The notes beneath the pieces were generated by a model. That model made no database searches. It worked only from the letters and a program-made list of their open reading frames with translations, and had not been told where the DNA came from. The position numbers were made by a program, and so were the translations under genes. Of a stretch of DNA of 64,000 nt, positions 34,449 through 42,452 are shown one piece after another (positions within the stretch are counted from its first letter, which is position 1; the number at the start of each line of letters is the position of its first letter). The DNA is from Methylotenera sp. (GTDB lineage: Bacteria; Pseudomonadota; Gammaproteobacteria; Burkholderiales; Methylophilaceae): positions 16,484 to 80,483 of the forward strand of contig NZ_JAURYU010000017.1 in NCBI RefSeq assembly GCF_030653755.1. Direction: 5' to 3'.

Positions 34449-36617
34449 ATGTCACAACAAAACTTACTTGTAGAATTATTTGTAGAAGAGCTACCACCAA
34501 AAGCACTAAAAAGCTTGGGATTTTCATTCTCGAGCACAATTGCTGATGAACTAAAAAAAACTGGTCTGATTGAGTCAATTATATTCGACGATCCTTTAGC
34601 TAAGAACCGAAACAATCGAACAAACAACATAAACGAATCCGTTGTTTTAGTCTACGCCACACCTCGCCGTTTAGGAGTTCATATAACAAACGTTGAGTCA
34701 AAAGCAGCTGATAAACAAATCTCGCAAAAATTGATGCCAGTGAGCGTAGGCTTGGATGCCAATGGCAACGCTACCCCTGCTCTAATTAAACGTTTAAATG
34801 GTATGGGTTTAGACGAAACCGCGGTGTCACAGCTAAGCAAACAAATAGATGGCAAAAACGAAGCCTTGTTTTTAGAAGTGACGCAAAAAGGCGCAGCGCT
34901 GAACGATGGCTTACAAAAAGCAATTGAAGAAGCCATACAGAAACTACCTATTCCTAAAGTCATGACCTACCAACTGGCAGATGGCTGGAGCAGTGTTAAC
35001 TTTGTGCGTCCCGCACATGGCTTAATCGCATTACACGGCAGTGATATTGTGGCAACTAGCGTACTAGGCCTAAATGCAAGCAATCAAACGCAAGGCCACC
35101 GCTTTGAGGCTAAATCAGCCAATGTCATCATTAAAAACGCAGACAGTTATGCAGAACAACTTAAAACAGAAGGCGCAGTGATTGCCAGCTTTGCTGAACG
35201 TCGTGCTGAAATCGTACGCCAACTCACAACGGCCGCAGCTAAAGAAGGCCTGAAGCCAATTGATGATGATGCATTGCTTGATGAAGTCACTGCATTGGTT
35301 GAGCGCCCAAATGTTCTACTTGGTCAATTCGAAGAAATCTATTTAGAAGTTCCGCAAGAGTGTTTGATTCTTACCATGAAGGCGAATCAAAAATACTTCC
35401 CACTGCTAGACAGCAATGACAAACTTACCAATAAGTTCTTAATTGTTTCTAACATTTGTCCAGCTGACCCCAGCGCAGTGATTGGTGGTAACGAGCGCGT
35501 AGTGCGTCCACGCTTAGCGGATGCTAAGTTCTTTTTTGACCAAGACCGTAAAAAGACCTTGGAATCACGCATTACCAGTTTAGGAAAAGTGGTCTACCAC
35601 AACAAACTGGGCTCGCAAGGTCAACGTACAGAGCGCGTAGGTGCTATTGCCATTGCCATTGGCAAACAATTAGGTGGTGCTGATTTAGCAACAAAAGCTG
35701 TTCTAGCTGCCCAGCTGGCAAAAACTGACTTAATTACTGACATGGTAGGCGAGTTTCCTGAACTACAAGGCATCATGGGCCGCTATTACGCACAACATGA
35801 AGGCTTAGATGACGAAGTCGCTTTTGCAATTGAAGACCATTACAAACCTCGCTTTGCTGGCGATGATTTACCCCGCAATCAGGTTGGTATCACCGTAGCG
35901 CTGGCAGACAAACTAGAAACCCTAGTTGGTTTATTTAGTATCGGTGAAAAACCTACTGGTGACAAAGACCCATTCGCTTTGCGCAGGCAAGCTTTGGGTA
36001 TTATCCGCATGTTAATTGAAGGTAAACTATCATTAGCTTTTGAGCCACTTATTCAAGATGTACTTTCCGTATTTGAGCAAGATTCAGCTAATACCGCAGC
36101 AACGGTACAAGCCATCAAAGAATTTTGCTTTGACCGTTTAAGCGTTAATTTGCGTGAAAATGGCGCTACAGCACAAGAAGTAGACGCGGTACTTTCACTA
36201 GACCCTGCATTACTGAGCGAAATTCCACAACGTCTTACAGCCGTACGTACATTCGCCGAGCTTGCAGAAGCCCCTGCACTTGCCGCCGCTAACAAACGCG
36301 TCAGTAACATACTGAAAAAAGTTGAAGCTGAGATTCAAGCACAAGTGAATGTGAGCTTGTTACAAGAGCCCGCTGAAATTGCGCTAAACAACGCACTCAT
36401 TTCAGTGAAACCAGAAGCCGACAAACTGTTTGAAAATGGCGACTACACCAACTCATTAAAAGCACTGGCTGCACTAAAAGCGCCTGTCGATGACTTCTTT
36501 GATAACGTGATGGTCAATGCAGAAGATGCAGCGCTTAAAGCAAACCGCCTAGGTTTGTTAGCGACATTGCACCAAACCATGAACCGTGTGGCAGATTTGT
36601 CTAAACTTGCTAGTTAA
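34449..36617 (+). CDS. glyS: glycyl-tRNA synthetase beta subunit with extra N-terminal segment
   Basis: tRNA-binding partner of GlyQ. The 722 residues compare with about 690-700 in relatives. The start NLLVELFVEELPPKAL and later blocks (KLPIPKVM, FVRPAHGLIAL, MKANQKYFPL, RPRLADAKFFFDQDRKK, DKDPFALRRQALG) are typical. Between TGLIES and the conserved YATPRRL there are about 20 more residues than in E. coli (around residues 44-64, Asn/Arg-rich: DDPLAKNRNNRTNNINES). The reading frame is intact. See findings. Confidence 0.95.
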   Translation: MSQQNLLVELFVEELPPKALKSLGFSFSSTIADELKKTGLIESIIFDDPLAKNRNNRTNNINESVVLVYATPRRLGVHITNVESKAADKQISQKLMPVSVGLDANGNATPALIKRLNGMGLDETAVSQLSKQIDGKNEALFLEVTQKGAALNDGLQKAIEEAIQKLPIPKVMTYQLADGWSSVNFVRPAHGLIALHGSDIVATSVLGLNASNQTQGHRFEAKSANVIIKNADSYAEQLKTEGAVIASFAERRAEIVRQLTTAAAKEGLKPIDDDALLDEVTALVERPNVLLGQFEEIYLEVPQECLILTMKANQKYFPLLDSNDKLTNKFLIVSNICPADPSAVIGGNERVVRPRLADAKFFFDQDRKKTLESRITSLGKVVYHNKLGSQGQRTERVGAIAIAIGKQLGGADLATKAVLAAQLAKTDLITDMVGEFPELQGIMGRYYAQHEGLDDEVAFAIEDHYKPRFAGDDLPRNQVGITVALADKLETLVGLFSIGEKPTGDKDPFALRRQALGIIRMLIEGKLSLAFEPLIQDVLSVFEQDSANTAATVQAIKEFCFDRLSVNLRENGATAQEVDAVLSLDPALLSEIPQRLTAVRTFAELAEAPALAAANKRVSNILKKVEAEIQAQVNVSLLQEPAEIALNNALISVKPEADKLFENGDYTNSLKALAALKAPVDDFFDNVMVNAEDAALKANRLGLLATLHQTMNRVADLSKLAS

Positions 36618-36635
36618 TCACTATATTTTCCCAAT

Positions 36636-36748
36636 CGTCATTCCCGCGTAGGCGGGAATCCAGTCAAGGTGAAATACAGAAATGATAGTTTACTGTAAGA
36701 ATACTAGAATTTTGAATTACCTAGATTCCCGCCTGCGCGGGAATGACG
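36636..36748. repeat. paired GTCATTCCCGCG palindromic repeats
   Basis: CGTCATTCCCGCGTAGGCGGGAATCCAG (36636-36663) and its inverted partner CTAGATTCCCGCCTGCGCGGGAATGACG (36721-36748) face each other across 57 bp. Each is itself a hairpin. The unit resembles a dispersed palindrome seen in many beta- and gammaproteobacteria, and the neisserial dRS3 element (ATTCCC-N8-GGGAAT). It lies between glyS and gmhB and ends 10 bp before the gmhB ATG. Confidence 0.85.
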
Positions 36749-36758
36749 GAGTGTAAAT

Positions 36759-37301
36759 ATGAAACTTGTCATCCTTGATCGTGACGGCGTTATTAATCAA
36801 GACTCCGCCAATTTCATTAAAAACCCTAATGAGTGGATTGCAATCCCAGGTAGCCTTGAAGCGATTGCCTTATTGAATCAATCAGGGTTTAGAGTGGTCG
36901 TGGCAACCAACCAATCAGGGGTGAGCCGCGGCTTGTTTGATATGGCAACGCTCAATAGCATTCATGACAAAATGCATCGAGAACTCCTGTCGCTAGGCGG
37001 ACGTATTGATGCAGTTTTTTATTGCCCTCACTCGGCTGACGACAATTGCAACTGCCGCAAACCAAAAACTGGCATGATTAAGGAAATTGGCAAACGCTTT
37101 TCTGTTGATCTCAACCAAGTGATTGGTGTTGGTGATGCATTCAGAGATTTACAAGCGTTTGCAAACGCAGGTTGCCAGCCTATTTTGGTGCGCACAGGTA
37201 AAGGTGAAGATACGTTAAAGTCTAATGACTTACCCGCCAACACCCTCGTTTTTGCAGATTTAAGCGAAGCAGTGCAACATATCATTTCAGAAAACACTTA
37301 A
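36759..37301 (+). CDS. gmhB: D-glycero-beta-D-manno-heptose-1,7-bisphosphate 7-phosphatase
   Basis: A HAD-type phosphatase in ADP-heptose synthesis for LPS. The 180 residues carry DRDGVIN (nucleophile Asp8), ATNQSGVSRG, the zinc-binding loop CPHSADDNCNCRKP and the acidic GVGDAFRDLQAF. It is adjacent to a lysophosphatidic acyltransferase gene 3 bp downstream, consistent with an envelope operon. Confidence 0.93.
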   Translation: MKLVILDRDGVINQDSANFIKNPNEWIAIPGSLEAIALLNQSGFRVVVATNQSGVSRGLFDMATLNSIHDKMHRELLSLGGRIDAVFYCPHSADDNCNCRKPKTGMIKEIGKRFSVDLNQVIGVGDAFRDLQAFANAGCQPILVRTGKGEDTLKSNDLPANTLVFADLSEAVQHIISENT

Positions 37302-37304
37302 ACC

Positions 37305-38012
37305 ATGCTGCTGTTACGTTCTACGCTATTTTTACTTGGGCAGATTATTACTGCGCCAATTTTCACATTCATTGCATTGCTCTCTATGCCGCTTCACCCT
37401 GTAACACGCAACGTGCTTATTTCAGGCTGGGCACGCAGCATGATTTGGTGGCTACGTATTACTTGCAATATCCGTCATGAAATCAAAGGGCTAGAGCACT
37501 TACCTAGCACCCCTAGCATCATTTTGGCAAAGCATCAGTCAGCATGGGAAACATTAGCGTTTCAGGCTATTTTCCCTACGCAAGTGTATGTGCTTAAACG
37601 TGAGTTATTATGGATTCCAATATTTGGCTGGGGCTTAGCCATGTCATCCCCGATTGCAATTGATCGTAGCGCAGGACGCGAAGCGCTCAAAAAGCTTGTA
37701 GCAAAAGGTAAAGCTAGGTTAGAAAAAGGCTTATGGGTTGTCATTTTCCCTGAAGGCACACGTAAAGCGCCAGGTGAACGTGGTAAATACCACATTGGCG
37801 GTGCGTGGCTTGCAAGCCATACACAAACGCAAGTAGTACCTGTGGCACACAATGCAGGCGAGTTTTGGGCTAAAAATTCTTTTATTAAAAAGCCTGGTGT
37901 TATTCAGATACACATTGGTCAGCCGATTCAAACTACTGATGTAAAAACTGACGTATTAAATAGCCAAGTTGAGCATTGGATAGAATCTGAAATGGCAACA
38001 CTTAAAGCATGA
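37305..38012 (+). CDS. plsC: 1-acyl-sn-glycerol-3-phosphate acyltransferase
   Basis: Makes phosphatidic acid at the inner membrane. The 235 residues have an N-terminal membrane segment (about 5-30), the catalytic block KHQSAWET (HX4E, the form common in betaproteobacteria rather than HX4D) and FPEGTRK (about residues 145-151), followed by VPVAHNAGE. The stop overlaps the next start by 4 bp (ATGA). Confidence 0.92.
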   Translation: MLLLRSTLFLLGQIITAPIFTFIALLSMPLHPVTRNVLISGWARSMIWWLRITCNIRHEIKGLEHLPSTPSIILAKHQSAWETLAFQAIFPTQVYVLKRELLWIPIFGWGLAMSSPIAIDRSAGREALKKLVAKGKARLEKGLWVVIFPEGTRKAPGERGKYHIGGAWLASHTQTQVVPVAHNAGEFWAKNSFIKKPGVIQIHIGQPIQTTDVKTDVLNSQVEHWIESEMATLKA

Positions 38013-38716
38013 GCCACACCATTCAACTTCCATCGGGCGAACAGATACATTACACATTAGAACGTAGGCAGCGCCGTACCGTAGGTTTAAAAATTACACA
38101 AGATGGTTTAGTCATACACGCCCCTAAGCGCATTGCACAATCATACCTAGAAAGCCTGATTGCACTCAAAGCGGACTGGATTCTTAAAAAGTTAGAAACA
38201 CGTAGTGCCAACCAACATCCACCGATGCAATGGCTAGATGGTAATCAGTTGCTACTGCTGGGCAACTCCATCACCCTTGTAGCAAAACCTGATGTTCGCT
38301 CAAGAGCGGTTGAATACACCCCTGGCTTTTTACAATTAGCCATGCCTAATCACGATGAACCAAGCGCGGTTGAGCGAAAAGTGCTGCAATGGTACAAAAA
38401 ACAGGCACTCACTGACTTTTCCAGACGTTTATCACTGTTTGCCACTAAGTTAGGGGTACCTACCCCTGAACTATATCTCTCCAATGCTCGCTCGCGCTGG
38501 GGCAGTTGTAACTCAAGAAAAGAAATTCGGCTAAATTGGCGCTTATTGCAAGCGCCACCCCACATTATCAATTACGTGGTCTGCCATGAGTTGGCTCACT
38601 TAAAAGAGATGAATCATTCTGCAAAGTTTTGGGCGGTAGTTGCCAGTATTTTTCCCGATTACAAAGCCGCAGAAAAAGAACTCAAAGCATGGTCGCCAAA
38701 ACTACACGTCATATAA
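38009..38716 (+). CDS. YgjP-like M48-type metalloprotease (DUF45)
   Basis: The 235 residues end in the DUF45/YgjP zinc-protease domain: LSNARSRWGSCNSRKEIRLNWRL, then VVCHELAHLKEMNHSAKFW with HExxH (HELAH) and a downstream His. The N-terminal half binds no recognised cofactor. It is translationally coupled to plsC through ATGA. The physiological substrate is unknown. Confidence 0.92.
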   Translation: MSHTIQLPSGEQIHYTLERRQRRTVGLKITQDGLVIHAPKRIAQSYLESLIALKADWILKKLETRSANQHPPMQWLDGNQLLLLGNSITLVAKPDVRSRAVEYTPGFLQLAMPNHDEPSAVERKVLQWYKKQALTDFSRRLSLFATKLGVPTPELYLSNARSRWGSCNSRKEIRLNWRLLQAPPHIINYVVCHELAHLKEMNHSAKFWAVVASIFPDYKAAEKELKAWSPKLHVI

Positions 38717-38744
38717 GTCGATATAGCAGACGATTCAATAAAGT

Positions 38745-39332
38745 TTACAGCAATTGCTTTACATCACTCGCAATCGCCTCTGGCTTAGTGCCATAATCCA
38801 CATATAGGCGAATCTTGCCAGTTTTATCAAATAAATAAACACCCGCACTGTGATCAATAGTGTAGCCGCTACGTCCTTTATTTTCGACTTTTGCTGCAAA
38901 GATTTTAAAGTCTTTTAATACCGATGCAGTTTGTTCCTTTGACCCATACAAGCCAAGAAATCTTGCATCAAAAGCTGGCACATACTCTGCTAACAACGCT
39001 TGCGTGTCGCGCTCTGGATCTAAGGTCACAAATAACACCTGTAGTTCATTAGCATGCCCATCAAGCAGCTTCATTGCCTGTTTAAAATCAGTCAGCGTTG
39101 TTGGGCAAACATCAGGGCAATGGGTATAGCCAAAAAACAAGGCAACCACTTTACCCTTAAAATCATTGAGCGACCTCGGCTTACCCGTATGGTCAGTCAA
39201 GTTAAGCGTATTACCAAAATCTACGCCTGTAATATCTGTCGCATTAAATTTTTGTTCATTATTTGCCGCGTTACATCCTGCTAAAACAACCATGAAAAGC
39301 GCAAGCAATATTAATCTCATGAATTTATTCAC
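38745..39332 (-). CDS. SCO1/SenC-family copper chaperone lipoprotein
   Basis: Delivers copper or acts as thiol reductase for cytochrome oxidase assembly. The 195 residues start with a lipoprotein signal, lipobox VLAGC (Cys19), so the protein is membrane-anchored and periplasmic. The thioredoxin-like domain contains the copper ligands CPDVC (about residues 73-77) and His in DHSAG (about 160). It is a single gene, convergent with the YgjP-like gene. Confidence 0.93.
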   Translation of the reverse strand: MNKFMRLILLALFMVVLAGCNAANNEQKFNATDITGVDFGNTLNLTDHTGKPRSLNDFKGKVVALFFGYTHCPDVCPTTLTDFKQAMKLLDGHANELQVLFVTLDPERDTQALLAEYVPAFDARFLGLYGSKEQTASVLKDFKIFAAKVENKGRSGYTIDHSAGVYLFDKTGKIRLYVDYGTKPEAIASDVKQLL

Positions 39333-39502
39333 TGAATCACACCTTTTGTAGCAACATTAATAGATAAAGATTCTACCATGCACAATAAATTCAACACCTT
39401 GCATGATAAATTTATCTGTAAATGCTATAAATTACTGCAAACCAAGTCCGCACTCGTTTACAATATTACTTTTGCAAATTTCAAGCATTTTAAGGACTCA
39501 GC

Positions 39503-40447
39503 ATGGCTAACCCTGCAGCAACTTCTGGCGGTATGGCAGACCGCGATGGCGTAATCTGGTATGACGGTAAAATGGTGAACTGGCGTGATGCCACCACTCA
39601 CGTTTTAACACACACTTTGCACTACGGCATGGGCGTATTTGAAGGTGTTCGCGCTTACAAAACAGACAAAGGTACTGCAATTTTCCGTTTGAAAGAGCAT
39701 ACAGATAGACTATTCCGCTCTGCACATATTCTTGGCATGAAAATGCCTTACAGCAAAGAAGAAATGATAGAAGCGCAAAAAGCAGCAGTGCGCGAAAACA
39801 ACCTAGAGTCAGCTTACATGCGCCCAATGGCATTTTATGGCGCAGAAGCAATGGGCATCTCAGCAAAAACACTGTCTACACATGTCATCGTAGCCGCGTG
39901 GAAGTGGGGCGCATACATGGGTCAAGACGCACTAGATAACGGTATTCGCGTTAAGACGTCCTCATTTTCACGCCACCATGTAAACATCACCATGTGTAAA
40001 GCCAAAGCTAATGGCAACTACATGAATAGCATTTTGGCGCACCAAGAAGCAGCGCAAGACGGTTATCAAGAAGCGTTATTGCTAGATGTAGATGGTTTTG
40101 TTGCAGAAGGTTCAGGCGAGAACATATTTATTGTTCGTAACGGTAAGCTATACACACCAGACCTGACTAGCGCACTAGAAGGCATCACGCGCGACACCAT
40201 TGTGCAACTAGCCACTGAGTTAGGCATTCAAGTGATTGAAAAACGCATCACACGCGACGAAGTTTATGGCGCTGATGAAGCTTTCTTTACAGGTACAGCG
40301 GCTGAAGTTACACCAATCCGTGAGCTAGATAACCGCGCTATCGGTGCAGGCACTGCTGGCCCGATTACTAAACAACTACAAAAACTATACTTTGACGTTG
40401 TGACAGGTAAATCTGCAAAACACGCAGACTGGTTAACATTAGTATAA
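39503..40447 (+). CDS. ilvE: branched-chain amino acid aminotransferase
   Basis: A PLP class IV transaminase for Leu/Ile/Val. The 314 residues include ADRDGVIWYDGKMVNWRDATTHVLTHTLHYGMGVFEG, the PLP lysine in NITMCKAKANGNYMNS (Lys at about residue 160), and EGSGENIFIV and FFTGTAAEVTPI near the C-terminus. A short zinc-ribbon gene follows after a hairpin. Confidence 0.95.
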   Translation: MANPAATSGGMADRDGVIWYDGKMVNWRDATTHVLTHTLHYGMGVFEGVRAYKTDKGTAIFRLKEHTDRLFRSAHILGMKMPYSKEEMIEAQKAAVRENNLESAYMRPMAFYGAEAMGISAKTLSTHVIVAAWKWGAYMGQDALDNGIRVKTSSFSRHHVNITMCKAKANGNYMNSILAHQEAAQDGYQEALLLDVDGFVAEGSGENIFIVRNGKLYTPDLTSALEGITRDTIVQLATELGIQVIEKRITRDEVYGADEAFFTGTAAEVTPIRELDNRAIGAGTAGPITKQLQKLYFDVVTGKSAKHADWLTLV

Positions 40448-40457
40448 ACACTAGCAC

Positions 40458-40485
40458 CGCCATTCTCGCAAAAGTGAGAATGGCG
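40458..40485 (+). other. hairpin between ilvE and the zinc-finger gene
   Basis: CGCCATTCTC (40458-40467) pairs perfectly with GAGAATGGCG (40476-40485). No T-run follows (AAATAAGG), so it is probably an intercistronic stabiliser rather than a full stop. The AAGG right after serves the next gene. Confidence 0.6.
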
Positions 40486-40501
40486 AAATAAGGATATTTT
40501 A

Positions 40502-40693
40502 ATGTCTGATGTAAAAGAAATCGAAGTTTCAGCCAAAGACTTACCACTGCATTGTCCAACGCCAGAAGTAGCGCTGTGGTCATCTCACCCGCGTGTGTTT
40601 CTAGACGTAGCAAAGACAGGTCATGTTGCCTGCCCTTACTGTGGCACAAAATACAAATTAAAAGCTGGCGAAGTCGTTGGTCACCATCACTAA
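40502..40693 (+). CDS. CHCC-type zinc-finger protein (NDUFS6-like)
   Basis: A 63-residue protein with the zinc-binding pattern LHCP...HPRVFLDV...VACPYCGTKYKL (Cys, His, CxxC). It is homologous to the zinc-finger domain of the complex I accessory subunit NDUFS6 and is found widely downstream of ilvE in betaproteobacteria. The exact function in bacteria is unknown. It is co-transcribed with ilvE by position (54 bp spacing, no terminator between). Confidence 0.9.
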   Translation: MSDVKEIEVSAKDLPLHCPTPEVALWSSHPRVFLDVAKTGHVACPYCGTKYKLKAGEVVGHHH

Positions 40694-40758
40694 TTTAAAG
40701 TAGTGGTTGATTGATACTCAACAGTTTTAATTTCACTGCCATCCAAATCTTAGTAATG

Positions 40759-40812
40759 CATGCTCTTTTACTTTGAACTCACTACATACTAAGTTCAAAG
40801 CAAAAGACCATG
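40759..40812. terminator. bidirectional terminator-like hairpin between convergent genes
   Basis: CATG-CTCTTTTACTTTGAACT pairs with AGTTCAAAGCAAAAGACCATG (40792-40812) with few mismatches over a 12-nt loop. The arms carry TTTT and AAAA tracts. It separates the ilvE unit from murI, which read towards each other. Confidence 0.65.
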
Positions 40813-40833
40813 AGACTTACTCGCGGTATCAAG

Positions 40834-41661
40834 TTATAAAAAACTAACTTCCGCCTTCTGTTTCCATAGAGCCTCTATCACCTGCTGAGCCTCCAAAGCT
40901 GGATTATTCGTCCAAAACTTCACATCTGCCAGCGCTGAGCTACTAGAAAGCAAGTCTAGTACTGTTAACCGCTTCTGCAATTGTTTAGCCACAGCAGCAC
41001 CTGTATCAATTAAAGTGATATGCTCACCCACGACACGCTCTATCAATGGTCGAAGAAATGGATAATGTGTACAGCCAAGCACAATAGTATCGGCCCCCTC
41101 GTCTAACAATGGCTGACAATATTTTTTAACCAATCGCAAAGTATTCTCGGCTTGTAACTCACCCCGCTCCACACACTCCACCAAGCCGACACATGCTTGT
41201 GTCACTACTTTTACATTGCGTCCATAACTTTCTAGCAACCCTGCAAACTGGGCACTTTTTAGGGTACCTGTGGTTGCAAGCACACCAATAATGCCATTTC
41301 GTGAGGCCTCTGCAGCAGGCTTGACTGCTGGCTCCATGCCAATAATAGGTAAAGTATATTTTTCGCGCATCATATCAATGGCAGCTGCAGTCGCTGTATT
41401 ACAGGCGACCACAATTGCTTTGGCATTTTTTGAGATTAAAAAATCTGTAATATTTATACAACGTGATTGAATTTCTTGTGGACTTTTGTTGCCATAAGGA
41501 GCGTGTAAGCTGTCAGCCACATATAGCAATTGTTCATTAGGCAACAGCGCATGAATATGCTGCAATACTGAGATGCCACCTACGCCTGAATCAAATACGG
41601 CTATCGGCCTAAGCTTCATATCATGCGTGTTAGATTGATCGGTCATCGTTAAGGCGGTCAT
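40834..41661 (-). CDS. murI: glutamate racemase
   Basis: Supplies D-glutamate for peptidoglycan. The 275 residues show AVFDSGVGGISVL with the catalytic Asp-Ser, the two catalytic cysteines VVACNTATAAA (first) and IVLGCTHYPFL (second) and IIGMEPAVKPA. Three Met codons occur in the first 15 residues (starts at 41661, 41646 or 41619); MKLRPIAVFDSG is the shortest reasonable form. Confidence 0.94.
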   Translation of the reverse strand: MTALTMTDQSNTHDMKLRPIAVFDSGVGGISVLQHIHALLPNEQLLYVADSLHAPYGNKSPQEIQSRCINITDFLISKNAKAIVVACNTATAAAIDMMREKYTLPIIGMEPAVKPAAEASRNGIIGVLATTGTLKSAQFAGLLESYGRNVKVVTQACVGLVECVERGELQAENTLRLVKKYCQPLLDEGADTIVLGCTHYPFLRPLIERVVGEHITLIDTGAAVAKQLQKRLTVLDLLSSSSALADVKFWTNNPALEAQQVIEALWKQKAEVSFL

Positions 41662-41771
41662 CAGTTACAATGCATATATTATAAACCGTTGGGATTATTA
41701 AATCTCCAATGTCACTTTGCAAAAAACATAGCATCAAATATACAAAAACTTACACGTAAAAGGATTCAATC

Positions 41772-42320
41772 ATGGGTAATCGATTAAGTAAAATTTACAC
41801 TCGCACAGGCGATGATGGCACGACTGGGCTAGGTGATGGCAGTCGCATCAGCAAAGATAGCATTCGTGTCGATGCGATGGGCGATGTGGATGAGTTGAAC
41901 TCAGTGATTGGTTTAATTTTATCGGAGCCTATTTCTCAGCACCTGCAAGAGGCCCTCACAAAGATTCAACACGATTTATTTAATCTAGGTGGAGAAATCT
42001 GCATTCCAGGTTATGTATTGTTAAAACAAGCTTGTGTTGATGACTTGGAGCAGACCATTGACAATCTCAACAGCGAATTAAGCCCATTAAAAGAATTTAT
42101 ATTACCAGGCGGCAGTAAAGGTGCTTCTTTCTGCCATTTAGCGCGTACAGTATGCCGCCGTGCAGAACGAAAATTAATTGAATTACACCGCAATGAAAAA
42201 GTCACTGAGATTTCATTGCAATATTTAAATCGCTTATCTGATTTATTATTTGTGATGTGCCGCATTATTAACAAAGAAGCTGGTGTTAGTGACGTATTAT
42301 GGAAAAATGAGCACGCTTGA
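41772..42320 (+). CDS. PduO-type ATP:cob(I)alamin adenosyltransferase
   Basis: Converts cob(I)alamin to adenosylcobalamin. The 182 residues have the ATP-binding N-terminus KIYTRTGDDGTTGLGDGSRISKDS and the C-terminal CRRAERKLIELHR...LQYLNRLSDLLFVMCR block with the corrin-proximal residues. No cobalamin riboswitch is seen upstream. It is a single gene. Confidence 0.93.
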   Translation: MGNRLSKIYTRTGDDGTTGLGDGSRISKDSIRVDAMGDVDELNSVIGLILSEPISQHLQEALTKIQHDLFNLGGEICIPGYVLLKQACVDDLEQTIDNLNSELSPLKEFILPGGSKGASFCHLARTVCRRAERKLIELHRNEKVTEISLQYLNRLSDLLFVMCRIINKEAGVSDVLWKNEHA

Positions 42321-42417
42321 TATCATATTGATCCTTAAATTACAGCACCAACGCCGAATATCATGGGCTTTCATAACATCCATTCATCAACTATGGCAAT
42401 TTATCAATCGTCATGAT

Positions 42418-42446
42418 TTTAGAATCACTATAGGTTAAGCTATAAT
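42418..42446 (+). promoter_or_regulatory. promoter for pcnB; transcript likely leaderless
   Basis: TTTAGA (42418-42423), exactly 17 bp, then a perfect TATAAT (42441-42446). The pcnB ATG is at 42453, 7 nt after the last T, which is the expected transcription start. No ribosome-binding site precedes the ATG. Confidence 0.6.
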
Positions 42447-42452
42447 TTCACC

